DNA of 64,000 nucleotides, from the NCBI GenBank assembly GCA_965277695.1, contig CBDIDQ010000039.1:55251-119250 (forward strand), read 5' to 3'. The DNA comes from JABSOG01 sp965277695. GTDB lineage: Bacteria; Pseudomonadota; Gammaproteobacteria; Enterobacterales; Alteromonadaceae. Within the stretch, counting starts at the first letter, position 1, and each line of letters opens with the position of its first letter. Below are positions 16,571-25,007 of this stretch, in pieces. A program made the translations under genes and the position numbers. The notes beneath the pieces were generated by a model. That model was not told the origin of the DNA. It searched no databases and saw only the letters and a list, made by a program, of their open reading frames with translations.

Positions 16571-16596
16571 TGTATAGTGTATGCTTACACTATACA
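16571..16596. promoter_or_regulatory. Perfect inverted-repeat operator of toxin-antitoxin module
   Basis: TGTATAGTGTA and TACACTATACA, 11-bp perfect inverted repeats around a TGCT centre, about 65 bases upstream of the module. A site of this size fits autorepression by the HTH antitoxin. A half-site GTATAGTG recurs at 20350, upstream of the higA remnant. Confidence 0.65.
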
Positions 16597-16660
16597 GTCA
16601 AAAACCTGTTTTCACGAAAAAGCACAAACTAATCACTAGTAAGAGATAAGGCGCAAGGCA

Positions 16661-16951
16661 ATGCATTTAGTGTTTACAGATGACATGTTACGTAATGCTT
16701 TTGAAAGTGATGTTTGGCATATGGCCTTACCAGCTGATGCTAAAGCTGACATTTCAAATATATTGGATGATCTGGCGATTGCTTTTAGTCAAACGGATAT
16801 AGAGCGGATCCCTTTCTATCAAATAGAAAAAGTAGCTGAGCATGAATTAGCCATCATAGTTAAAGGAAATACAACCCATAACTTGGGATGTATTGGTTGT
16901 TTATTCGATGGCGGTAATGTTGTTGTTACATTTCAGGCATATGCCTCTTAG
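16661..16951 (+). CDS. Small protein upstream of higA, putative toxin partner
   Basis: A 96-residue protein of unknown family. It is placed 58 bases before a HigA-type antitoxin and behind a shared palindromic operator, the layout of a type II toxin-antitoxin pair with toxin first. It has a helical N-terminal half (DDMLRNAFESDVWHMALPADAKADISNILDDLAIAF, given here in two parts: DDMLRNAFESDVWHM and DAKADISNILDDLAIAF) and a beta-rich C-terminus ending NVVVTFQAYAS. It lacks the GDRxGxWxIRVNxNWRI signature of HigB, so either it is a diverged RelE-fold toxin or another family. Function is inferred from context only. Confidence 0.6.
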   Translation: MHLVFTDDMLRNAFESDVWHMALPADAKADISNILDDLAIAFSQTDIERIPFYQIEKVAEHELAIIVKGNTTHNLGCIGCLFDGGNVVVTFQAYAS

Positions 16952-17009
16952 TGGTTATCATACCCGGTGAAACAGTAGCTAGTGCAAAAGTATCAAGTGA
17001 GAAATTATG

Positions 17010-17303
17010 ATGAATAATCGAAGTTTAAAACGGCCAGTCAGAACTGTCGGCGAAATACTTAAACAGAATTTTTTAACGCCGTTGGATTTGAATATTACCC
17101 AAGCAGCAAAATATTTAGGTGTTACCAGAGTGACATTATCCAACTTGATTAATGGCGGTAATTTGTCTGATGAAATGGCCAAAAGGCTGTCTGTAGCGAC
17201 ACAAACTAGTGTTGAGTATTGGATTAATGCTGAACATATGCGCCGGGCGTATAATGCCGCTCAGATTGAAGTTGAAACTACCCGGTTTCCAAATGTCGCC
17301 TGA
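17010..17303 (+). CDS. higA: HigA-family addiction module antitoxin (XRE HTH)
   Basis: A DNA-binding antitoxin of about 97 residues. The pattern VGEILKQNFLTPLDLNITQAAKYLGVTRVTLSNLINGG, here shown by its parts GEILKQNFL, QAAKYLGVTRVTLSNLINGG and ATQTSVEYWIN, is typical of the HigA group of XRE-type regulators. ATG occurs at 17007 and 17010; a decayed relative at 20498 keeps only the second, so I use 17010. The expected role is to neutralise the upstream protein and repress from the palindrome at 16571-16596. Confidence 0.88.
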   Translation: MNNRSLKRPVRTVGEILKQNFLTPLDLNITQAAKYLGVTRVTLSNLINGGNLSDEMAKRLSVATQTSVEYWINAEHMRRAYNAAQIEVETTRFPNVA

Positions 17304-17476
17304 AAGCCCGGGCTATTGCAGTTCTCACCAAATTAACCTTTTATGAGCCTGTGCCGGGTTTGATGGTGGGTTACGCTTCATTTGTGCCAAATGCCGCTCA
17401 CCCATCTTGACATTTCATAACCAGTAATCCATAGCCAGTAAAACAACAATTAACAAAACTCAATCGCAAACAAAGA
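17304..17476. other. Gap before the Roco remnant
   Basis: It contains a GGTGGGTTACGC segment near 17364 resembling a widespread intergenic repeat, but arms are poor. From 17459 a frame reading NRKQRRDFAWRCAVRTLPFLA looks like a missing N-terminal part of the next gene, ended by a TGA at 17525. Confidence 0.35.
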
Positions 17477-17483
17477 AGAGACT

Positions 17484-17912
17484 TTGCCTGGCGTTGCGCC
17501 GTGCGTACTTTACCTTTTTTGGCCTGAACAAGAGCGGCAGAAACACCTGTTGGCTGTTTTCTATGCCTTGGATATTTGTGCCGCCGCTGGCAGAGCCGCC
17601 TCCAGCGGTATCGATTTAAAATCAATTATTTCGCAAGATCTGAAGCATATTTTAGAGGGAAAAGCGCCACAAATATCAACAGCCAGCTATGGTGAAATCT
17701 GGCCACGCTTTCAACAAGCACTTGAAGCGCAAGGCGCAGCCGCTGTTGCTGATTATTTGCAACAGCTGGAAACCCAAGGTGCGCAAAGATTGAACGAAGC
17801 CCGTATCATTATATTAGGAGAAAAAGGAGCGGGTAAAACCTGTCTTGCCAGAAGGCTGATTAACCCGGATGCAGCGATGACTACACCGCAAAGAGAGTAC
17901 CGCAGGTGTTGA
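17484..17912 (+). pseudogene. Roc-COR (Roco) GTPase, N-terminal fragment
   Basis: It carries the P-loop of a Ras-of-complex GTPase: RIIILGEKGAGKTCLARRL, Walker A at about residues 112-119. The frame then ends in a stop at 17910-17912, between G1 and the switch region. One extra base within CCGCAAAGAG (about 17888-17895) explains the break: in the +1 frame the sequence reads KESTAGVDTLLWPL and continues into the next fragment. The N-terminus also looks damaged, because an upstream frame (RDFAWRCAVRTLPFLA) would join it only after a second shift. It sits between higA and a pRiA4b ORF-3-like gene in an accessory region. Confidence 0.65.
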
Positions 17913-17916
17913 TACT

Positions 17917-19650
17917 TTGCTCTGGCCGCTGGAAGATGAAAATATCAATGCGCGTATCTGGGATTTTGCCGGGCATACGGTGACCCACGCGGTGCATCAA
18001 TTCTTTTTATCGGAGCGATGTCTGTATATTGTTGTTTATGATGGCCGTACTGAACAGCGCAATCGGCTGGCATACTGGCTAAATCACATGAAAAACTATG
18101 GCGGCAATTCATCAGCGATTATTTTAGTCAATGAACAAGACCAGCATACTGTTGATATTCAAATCAATAACTTAAAAGAGAAGTACAGTATTGCGGGGGT
18201 TTATTCTTTTTCGATAAAAAACGACACAGAAGCCCTTGAATCATTTCGTGATGAAGTCGCAGTGTATATAGGCAATAATCCTTCATGGAACAAACAGTTG
18301 ATCCCCAAAAACTATTTTCAGGTCAAAAGCGATTTGGAGGCGCTTTTCAGTAAAGAAAATAATGATTCGGGCAAAGAGCATATCAGCAAAAAAGAATTTG
18401 AGGCTATCGCTCGCGCTCATGATGTCGATGATATCGACCAGCTGTTAATTGATCTTCATGCCTTGGGAGTCAGCCTGTGGTATCAGGGCATGGAAGAATT
18501 TGACACCCTGGTATTGAATCCTGAATGGATTAGTCACGGCGTTTATCAAATAATTAATTGGGTCAATGATAAAAAAGTCCATGCTTTATCATTGAGCGAA
18601 TTTGCCAACGTTTTTGCCGATGATGCCGAGCGTTTTCCTGGCTGTCATCATCAGTTTCTGTTCAATTTGATGAAGCATTATGAACTGGCTTATGAAACAA
18701 AAAATGCAGCCTGTTTAATCATCCCCCATTTATTGCATGAAGACCGCCCTGAAAGACTCCCTGACTTTCCGGTGGGTGAAAGCTTGATGTTAAAATACAA
18801 AGCAGAACAACCTTTGCCGCCGCATACTATTTCGCGTTTTATTGTTCGGCATAATCAAGAGATAAGAGCACAAAAGCATGACCACTTGGTTTGGCGTTAT
18901 GGTGTGGTATTGGAAGATGGCAACGGCAGTGTCGCCTTGATACGGGAAGATGACCGAACTATCAGTGTATCTGTAAAAGGCCAAGATAAAACCCATTATA
19001 TAAGCCGATTAAGAGAAACACTAAACGACATCTTTAATAGCTATAAGAGCGAGAAACCTGAATTGCTGTATCGGGTGGAACGTTATGGGATGGTTGCTGA
19101 TAATCTAGATGAGAAACATCCGTTATGGCTGCCAGATAGTAAGATTTTGAATCATGCCACCGACCATAAGCTTTATTATGAAGATATCAGCAAACAGGAT
19201 ATTGACTTAAATAGAACAGCCAATCAATACAACATCTCGGCAAATAATGTCATTTTGGGTGGACATGGACATACGCTGACAGAAGACAAATCAACTCATT
19301 TTAATTTTCATCATTGCAATATTGGCTTACAAGGTGGTTTGAATGAATTGGCGCAATATTTAACAGAAGCGGGTAGCAAAGAAGCTGCCACCGAACTGGA
19401 AAATGCCGCAAAAGCGCTGGAGCAAGCAGAGCAATGTACCAGCCAAGAGGATATTAAGAAAAAAGGCATCGCTAAAAGATTAACGCGTTTGGTAGCGGAT
19501 TTAGGCGATAAAAACTCCAGTTTGCATAAATCAGTCGAAGGCATAAAACATGGTGTCGGTATCGCACAGGATATCGGCAAAGGTTACAACGACCTTGCAC
19601 AGTGGGTTGGCCTGCCACAAATCCCGACACCTTTTTTGAAAAAGGAGTAG
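17917..19650 (+). pseudogene. Roc-COR (Roco) GTPase, COR and C-terminal part
   Basis: Continues the Roc domain with G3 IWDFAGH, VVYDGR and a degenerate G4 region (IILVNEQDQ where NKxD is usual), then a COR domain (LHALGVSLWYQGMEEFDTLV, NPEWISHGVYQIIN, LMKHYELAYE). The C-terminus, after about residue 440, is helical and ends in DIGKGYNDLAQWVGLPQIP, a tail I associate with bacterial STAND/Roco-like proteins. Bacterial Roco proteins are large GTPases of mostly unknown function. With the first fragment it forms about 720 residues split by one frameshift. It could be a sequencing indel rather than decay, because the rest of the frame is clean. No LRR repeats are present. Confidence 0.7.
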
Positions 19651-19652
19651 AT

Positions 19653-20258
19653 TCAACCGCCAAAAGTGTTTTTCCAACGCTTTTTCGGATTGTCGAATTT
19701 TACTTTGGTTGGGTCGAAGTGGGCAGCTTGGTATGGGTGGTAGTTTTTGGCGTGACCGATAAGCCAGCTTACTATATCTTCGTGCTCTTCGTGATGAGGG
19801 TCGTTGACAATTTCAACCAGGTTGTAATAGCCGGGGATCCCACCACAATCTTCTGGCGGGCAAGCTCGCTCTCCACCAGTGCAAATAGGATACTTAACTT
19901 CTTGTTGTTTCAGAAACATGCCTTCTAGTATTATCTTGTGTTCCCAACCGTCACCAAAGTCATAATCATAGTTCGCTTCGATACCGGGCTGGGTAAAGAA
20001 TTCGACTATGCCAACCTCTGCGCCTGAGACGATATCGCCGCCAAATTCATCGGGGGTACCAATCAAAATCGGTTGTTTTCTTTGGCCTGATGACAAGCGA
20101 AATGTATGTAAATGATAATCAAGCCACCCCATTGAATCTTGTATTGCGACGTGTAGGTCCCAAAAACTATAAGTTGATGGCACTTCAATGCGCCGCCATA
20201 TTGATGGCTCTATGCCACTGAGTTCAATTTTGAACTGATAAATCGTTTTAATTTTCAT
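19653..20258 (-). CDS. Plasmid pRiA4b ORF-3-like family protein
   Basis: 201 residues with the family hallmarks YQFKIELSGIEPSIWRRIEVP near the N-terminus, then FWDLHVAIQDSMGWLDYHLH, and a DYDFGDGWEHKI stretch with the YPICTGGERACPPEDCGG cysteine-containing loop and HFDPTKVKFDNP tail. The family is widespread on plasmids and in accessory regions (also called IS1096 TnpR-like), with no proven biochemical role. It converges on the Roco gene with two bases between the stop codons. It supports the view that 16.5-20.8 kb is acquired DNA. Confidence 0.85.
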   Translation of the reverse strand: MKIKTIYQFKIELSGIEPSIWRRIEVPSTYSFWDLHVAIQDSMGWLDYHLHTFRLSSGQRKQPILIGTPDEFGGDIVSGAEVGIVEFFTQPGIEANYDYDFGDGWEHKIILEGMFLKQQEVKYPICTGGERACPPEDCGGIPGYYNLVEIVNDPHHEEHEDIVSWLIGHAKNYHPYQAAHFDPTKVKFDNPKKRWKNTFGG

Positions 20259-20497
20259 ATGCTTTCCACTATTTGTCGATCATGACCCTTAATTAATAAA
20301 TATAATCATGGTATTTACATTTAATATTTAAATTTTCGAGTTTTAAACAGTATAGTGGTGTTGTGATGGGCGTCAATTCATTTATTCGCAGTTCGGTTCT
20401 TTTCTGCTAAGTAATTGTCAATAAATTTATGTTTTGATGGTCCTAGAACATTCGTTTCAAAGGTACAGAATGAGAAGATATAAAATGAGGAATTATT
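20259..20497. other. Intergenic region with half operator
   Basis: No gene. It holds the upstream region of the pRiA4b ORF-3-like gene and a GTATAGTG half-site at 20350-20357 that matches the operator at 16571. Confidence 0.4.
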
Positions 20498-20543
20498 ATG
20501 AATAATCGAAGTTGAAACGACTCAACTCCCAGATGTTGCTTAA
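20498..20543 (+). pseudogene. higA remnant with internal deletion
   Basis: The first five codons of higA (ATGAATAATCGAAG) are joined directly to its last codons (GAAGTTGAAACGACTCAACT... ending TTGCTTAA, equivalent to EVETTQLPDVA). The join lies in GAAGTT, a hexamer found at both ends of the missing segment in the intact gene, so deletion between short direct repeats is the likely cause. The upstream GAGGAATTATT is also conserved with the intact copy. Confidence 0.75.
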
Positions 20544-20640
20544 ACGCTTATAGAAAGGTTGATAAATGCCACCTCAATCAAGGTGGCGTTTTTCAATGTT
20601 TTGAATCGGGGTTTTTTCTGCCAGATTAGCAGCTAAAAAT

Positions 20641-20798
20641 TAACTAGCGTTCATCCAGAATCGTGAATTCAGGCGCTGCCAGAAACTTACTGGCAACTGG
20701 ATTAACTTATTGATTAATAAGCCTTACCACTAATGTGGCATAGCGCTGTTTAGCCATAGTATGGCAACGAAACTGCGTTTCTGGACAGACACTAACTA
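20641..20798 (-). repeat. MITE-like element B, copy 1
   Basis: On the minus strand it reads TAGTTAGTGTCTGTCCAGAAACG ... CGATTCTGGATGAACGCTAGTTA (each end within 23 bases; inner 14 bases TGTCCAGAAACG and CGATTCTGGATG are inverted). It matches the element at 51487 over most of its length, including GGTAAGGCTTATTAATCAAT. No coding capacity. Confidence 0.8.
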
Positions 20799-20959
20799 TT
20801 CACCAGCCGACCAATAAACAATCGGGTTTCGTTGGCATTGGCCAGTTGGGTGTTTTTTTCACCTTGGGAATCGGTGAAGATCACTCGGTGTTTGTTAACT
20901 GAAATAGAATGTACCGGTGGTACAATTTGGGTGGTGTTACTGCTAAAAAATGTTGTCAT
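20792..20959 (-). CDS. Possible 55-residue protein
   Basis: ATG-started frame beginning MTTFFSSNTTQIVPPVHSIS with a hydrophilic composition and a VNKHRVIFTDSQGE stretch; no family recognised. Its TAG stop is supplied by the end of element B (AGTTAG), the same way the hydrolase gene at 50846 ends. A weak AGTGAG precedes the start. It may be a fragment. Confidence 0.35.
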   Translation of the reverse strand: MTTFFSSNTTQIVPPVHSISVNKHRVIFTDSQGEKNTQLANANETRLFIGRLVNS

Positions 20960-21406
20960 AATTAAACTCACTAAAAAACGCGGGGTCTACCTGCGTGTAT
21001 TGTTAATAAGCCTGATCACTGTTTTGGTGGTTCTGTTGGGATCGCATCTCTGGATCCAATCGTTCGCATACCTGCAATGTGACGTAACGTCACTGCGGTT
21101 TTCACCGTTCAATAATAAAGCTTTCGTTGTTTTTTCAGTTAATTCGCTGGATTAAACTAATAGCGCTGATAACTGTGGATATAAGGTGGCTTTCTGGACT
21201 TTCACTGGACTTTTACTGGAAGTAAGAGTGGTAAGAGGACAAGGAGACATTTAAATCGTTGGTCATAGTATCGACTGTTTGATCAATAAGCAAGTTTTTT
21301 GACCACTTTTGACCACTTTTGACCAATTAGTCAATAAAAGCCAGTTGTACCACAGCTGGTGCAGATTATTATATCAATAATCTACACCAACTTTTGAGTC
21401 AGAATA
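20960..21406. other. Gap with direct repeats and hairpin
   Basis: A plus-strand frame to 21155 contains a hydrophobic LRVLLISLITVLVVLLGSH segment but has no good start. 21297-21325 is a 10-bp unit TTTTGACCAC repeated three times. 21358-21388 is a hairpin (GGTGTAGATTATT with AATAATCTGCACC on the minus strand) that may end the receptor gene. Confidence 0.4.
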
Positions 21407-23824
21407 CTAGAACTGATAACCCAGTTTCAAGTACACAAACCCACCATCATAACCAATTGGTGAGCGACGAGGGTAGGGCATTCCTTGCGATACTCGGGTG
21501 TCAATTTTGTCTGGATATTCGTCAAACAAATTGTTAGCCCCTAAGGTCCAAGTTAAACTGTCGTTCATGTGATAAGCCACTGAAAAATCAACAATAACCT
21601 CAGCACCCACTTTCTCGGCACTGCCCCTTTCATCCAGCGTTTCACTGTAATAATTCGCTCTGGCAGTGATGGTAAAATCACCGACATTGTGAATAATTGT
21701 GCCGCTGAGGTGATGGTCAGGCAGGTTCTTTTCAATGTTGCGAATGGTGCTGTCAGAAACCGGGTTGAGTCCACCCACTTGGTTCTGACTCTTCACTTCA
21801 GTGTTGTTGTAGTTGTAGCCCAAACTGAGTTTTGAAGCACCGCCACCGCGCCAATCCATGCTATAAGTGGCAACAATATCCAAACCGGATGTTTTGGTGT
21901 TCAGCGCATTGGTGTAGAACGACAAGTTGCTGAAATTTGGATTGCCAGACACAGGCAAGAACTGGGTTTTGGTGATGCGATCATCAACATCAATTTGATA
22001 GGCATCCACCGTGACGTTAAGCTCGTCAGTCAATTCAGCGCTAAAACCGATGCTGAAATTCACTGAATCTTCGGCATCCAGCTCTGTGCCACCTAAAGCC
22101 AGCGCCAGCGGATCGGTTGGTTTAACGGTCCCCTGAAAGGTTTGCTGACCAGTTACGCCATCAAAGGTGCTGACAATCCCGGTATAATTGGATTGCCCAG
22201 GTGTCGGTGCTCTGAAACCCGTTGAAGCCGCTGCCCGAAAGGTAACCTCGTCATTGATGTGGTAACGGGTTGCCAGTTTGAAGTTAACCGTACTGCCAAA
22301 GTCTGAAAAATCCTCAGCCCTGACTGCCGCCTGAATGAACCAGTCATCGCTGACATCCCATTCTAAGTCGGTGTAAATCGAGGTATTTCGGCGTTTGAAG
22401 TTACCAGCAGCATCGGCGTCAGTACCTGGCATCCCATTGGCTGAGTTACCAGGAGTGGCATAGTTTTCACCAGTTACCGGATCAATCAAGGTGGAGACTT
22501 CTGCCCAAGGACCGGGCTGCCACGAAGCGGCATCACCTTCGTACATGGTGTACTTTTCTTGACGCCATTCAGCACCAAAAGAAAACACTACGTCATCGGT
22601 TAGCGGTAGTGAGAAATCGGCGTTGACGCTTTTTTCTGTTTGCTTCAAATCACCGGGATGGAATACCGACGGTGAATCAGGTCCCCAGGATGGATTAATG
22701 GTATCGTTAAGGGTATATTCCAGCTTGTTTGAACCATAGTTGGCACTGATATCAAAGGAGATATCGTCACCAAACGCACCTTTAATACCAGCGATTTGAC
22801 TGAAATCTTTTTGGTCGCCTTCAAGAAAAGGGGTAAAACCAGCAGGGTAGGTATCACCCCAGCTAAAGTTGCCTTGTGATGGGTCTTGGGGGTTAACTGG
22901 CACCGGGGTTAATACACCGCTACGGTTTGGCGCACGGTAAAAGAAACCGTAGTTGCCGTAGGTATCAGCGTAATTACCAAAGGTGTAAAGTTCCATATCT
23001 TGATTAAGCTCATAACCGGCATTAAACACGGTTCGCAAACCATGGCTTTCTGGACGACCCCAGTTCATTGCTGGGTTTCTTGCACCGGGTACCCCAATCG
23101 CTGCGGCATGTTGAAAGCCTCGGACTAGTTTATCGTTGTCGGTATACTCTGCACTTAGATTCAAAAAGCCATTGTCGGTGAGCGCAAAGCCGATATTACC
23201 AGCGATTTTATAAGAATCTTCGCCTTCATAAAATTGCCCAGCCTGCACCTGCAATTCGCCACCTTCGTCGTCATCCCGCATAATAAAGTTCATCACCCCG
23301 GCAATCGCGTCAGAGCCATATTGAGCGGCTGCACCATCACGTAATACTTCGACATTTTTCAATGCGATGCTGGGGATCATACCGATATCAACAGCCTGCG
23401 AGCCGGAGTTCATGGCTGCGCCAAAATGGGCGATGAGAGATGAGCGGTGACGTCTTTTTGAGTTGATTAAAACTAGGGTTTCATCAGGCGGAAGGCCGCG
23501 TAATGAGGTCGGACGGACAAAGGCGCTGCCGTCTCCGGTTAAAGGGGTTGCCGAGAATGAAGGCACCAGTACTTTAAGGGTATCGGTCATATCACCAAAG
23601 GCTTGCACATCGAGATCTTCGGCGTTGAAAACATCGACTGGTACGGCGGAATCAGAAACTGTTCTGGGGGTTGCCCGGGTGCCTGTGATGGCAATTTTTT
23701 CTATTTTGGCTGTTGTTTCATTGGCGCTATCTGTTTCGGCAAAAACAGATCCTGACAGCAACATGGCAGACGTGCCGAAGGTCGAGAGTATTGCCAATGC
23801 CAAGGGGGTCTTTTGATTATACAT
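21407..23824 (-). CDS. TonB-dependent outer-membrane receptor
   Basis: 805-residue outer-membrane beta-barrel importer powered by TonB. It has a signal peptide (about residues 1-29, ending SGSVFA), then a plug domain with IEKIAITGTRATPRTV, RGLPPDETLVLIN and VEVLRDGAAAQYGSDAIAGV, then a barrel ending in the terminal aromatic strand FVYLKLGYQF. The substrate is unknown; the KRRHRSSLIAHFGAAM insert after the plug loop is shared by a subgroup of large marine receptors. The gene is single, with its upstream region shared with the cyanase side (divergent). Confidence 0.93.
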   Translation of the reverse strand: MYNQKTPLALAILSTFGTSAMLLSGSVFAETDSANETTAKIEKIAITGTRATPRTVSDSAVPVDVFNAEDLDVQAFGDMTDTLKVLVPSFSATPLTGDGSAFVRPTSLRGLPPDETLVLINSKRRHRSSLIAHFGAAMNSGSQAVDIGMIPSIALKNVEVLRDGAAAQYGSDAIAGVMNFIMRDDDEGGELQVQAGQFYEGEDSYKIAGNIGFALTDNGFLNLSAEYTDNDKLVRGFQHAAAIGVPGARNPAMNWGRPESHGLRTVFNAGYELNQDMELYTFGNYADTYGNYGFFYRAPNRSGVLTPVPVNPQDPSQGNFSWGDTYPAGFTPFLEGDQKDFSQIAGIKGAFGDDISFDISANYGSNKLEYTLNDTINPSWGPDSPSVFHPGDLKQTEKSVNADFSLPLTDDVVFSFGAEWRQEKYTMYEGDAASWQPGPWAEVSTLIDPVTGENYATPGNSANGMPGTDADAAGNFKRRNTSIYTDLEWDVSDDWFIQAAVRAEDFSDFGSTVNFKLATRYHINDEVTFRAAASTGFRAPTPGQSNYTGIVSTFDGVTGQQTFQGTVKPTDPLALALGGTELDAEDSVNFSIGFSAELTDELNVTVDAYQIDVDDRITKTQFLPVSGNPNFSNLSFYTNALNTKTSGLDIVATYSMDWRGGGASKLSLGYNYNNTEVKSQNQVGGLNPVSDSTIRNIEKNLPDHHLSGTIIHNVGDFTITARANYYSETLDERGSAEKVGAEVIVDFSVAYHMNDSLTWTLGANNLFDEYPDKIDTRVSQGMPYPRRSPIGYDGGFVYLKLGYQF

Positions 23825-24091
23825 AGTATCCCGTTATTGTTTTTTCATGATTTTAGATTAATGGTCTGATCAGATGTTCTGGTTAGGCATCCAAATCAGT
23901 TTAGTCGAAAAGCAGGGGCAATGGCAAAGCAATTATTTTCGCTAAAGTGTCATAAAACGCATTTTAACATTTGAAATTAGATTAAATGCATTTCAAATTT
24001 AGGTCTAAATGTTAAGATTGAAATCAGCAGAAAAACGGTTGATTTCAGCTGTGAATTGTAAACTATTATCACTGTTTTTAACGGTTTTACG
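23825..24091. promoter_or_regulatory. Upstream region of the TonB receptor
   Basis: Very AT-rich, with TGAAAT...ATTTCA inverted repeats around 23968-23998 that could be an operator. No gene seen. Confidence 0.3.
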
Positions 24092-24328
24092 GTGTGTTTA
24101 AACACTGCGAACAAAAAGCAAAATTGTCTTTATTTAGGGCGCTTTTATATCTGGCACTTATTTCGGATTTTTGCTTCTGAAAAAGGTAAAGATATATTAT
24201 ATCCTTGTTTTACAGTGAGTTATGGTTTTTGTTCTGGATCTAAAAAAGTTAATTATTTTACTTCAAACGCTACCTTTTGGAAAATTCCTGTGTTACAGTT
24301 TGGATGTGGTACAGCAACTTGTCCATAA
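24092..24328 (+). CDS. Possible small cysteine-rich protein
   Basis: A 78-codon frame with seven cysteines that ends ...GCGTATCP and is followed within two bases by a hairpin (24330-24368; ATAGCG/CGCTAT, GTGC/GCAC). The hairpin directly after the stop hints at a real transcript, but the GTG start lacks a clear ribosome-binding site and no family is recognised. Confidence 0.2.
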   Translation: MCLNTANKKQNCLYLGRFYIWHLFRIFASEKGKDILYPCFTVSYGFCSGSKKVNYFTSNATFWKIPVLQFGCGTATCP

Positions 24329-24428
24329 AAAGAGTGCGCTATAGCGAGTGATCCGCTATGGCACTTTTACCTTTGATTATGAAAAAATAAATGCACATTT
24401 AAGTGCTAATTAAAAACTAGAGGTTTAC

Positions 24429-24869
24429 ATGTCTGATACAAATATTACACAACAGCTGTTGGATGCAAAAGCGGCAAAAAATTTAACTTTCGAACAGTTA
24501 GGCGAAGTGATTGGTCGTAGTGAAGTCTGGACGGCATCACTCATTTATGGACAAGCATCGGCATCGACCGATGAAGCAGTGGCGTTATTATCGACGCTTG
24601 ACTTGGATTCATCACTAGCTAACAACTTGACCAGCTTTCCGGTTAAAGGTTTGGGTGGGATTGTGCCCACTGATCCACTGGTTTATCGTTTTTATGAGAT
24701 CATGCAAGTGTATGGATTACCACTAAAGGATATTATTCAGGAAAAATTTGGCGATGGCATCATGAGTGCGATTGACTTCACCCTTGACGTTGATAAAGAA
24801 GAAAACCCAGCAGGTGATCGTGTTGTTATCACCATGAATGGCAAGTTCCTCGGCTATAAAAAATGGTAA
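24429..24869 (+). CDS. cynS: Cyanate hydratase (cyanase) CynS
   Basis: Decomposes cyanate with bicarbonate to ammonia and CO2. At 146 residues it is slightly shorter than E. coli CynS (156). An N-terminal helical domain (residues 1-75, LTFEQLGEVIGRSEVW) is followed by the catalytic domain. The catalytic triad R87, E90 and S113 (YRFYEI, GIMSAIDF) keeps the spacing of E. coli R96/E99/S122. An AGAGG site precedes the ATG. The next gene is a formate/nitrite-family channel, which suggests a small nitrogen or carbon acquisition unit. No CynR-type LysR regulator or CynT carbonic anhydrase is adjacent. Confidence 0.96.
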   Translation: MSDTNITQQLLDAKAAKNLTFEQLGEVIGRSEVWTASLIYGQASASTDEAVALLSTLDLDSSLANNLTSFPVKGLGGIVPTDPLVYRFYEIMQVYGLPLKDIIQEKFGDGIMSAIDFTLDVDKEENPAGDRVVITMNGKFLGYKKW

Positions 24870-25007
24870 TAGCCCATTTTCCCGGCTGATCTGACCGGGA
24901 ACACTGCTTTTCAATCATTACTACGCTGTTTTTCATCGTTCGCATGTCATTAAAGTTTTAAGCAGCGCAGGTAAAGCAATAAAAACAATATTAACGGAGC
25001 AAGCTTA

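Noticed and set aside
16661..16951. Naming the protein HigB
   Set aside because: The size and place fit, but the conserved HigB core motif is not visible, so only a positional toxin role is proposed.
16500..20600. Prophage or integrative element
   Set aside because: No integrase, no phage structural genes and no convincing att duplication at the tRNA-Ser end; only toxin-antitoxin and repeat signs of mobility.
20832..21155. 107-codon plus-strand frame with a hydrophobic segment
   Set aside because: TTG start without ribosome-binding site, antisense to a better-looking small frame, and crosses dissimilar sequence; kept only as a note in the gap entry.
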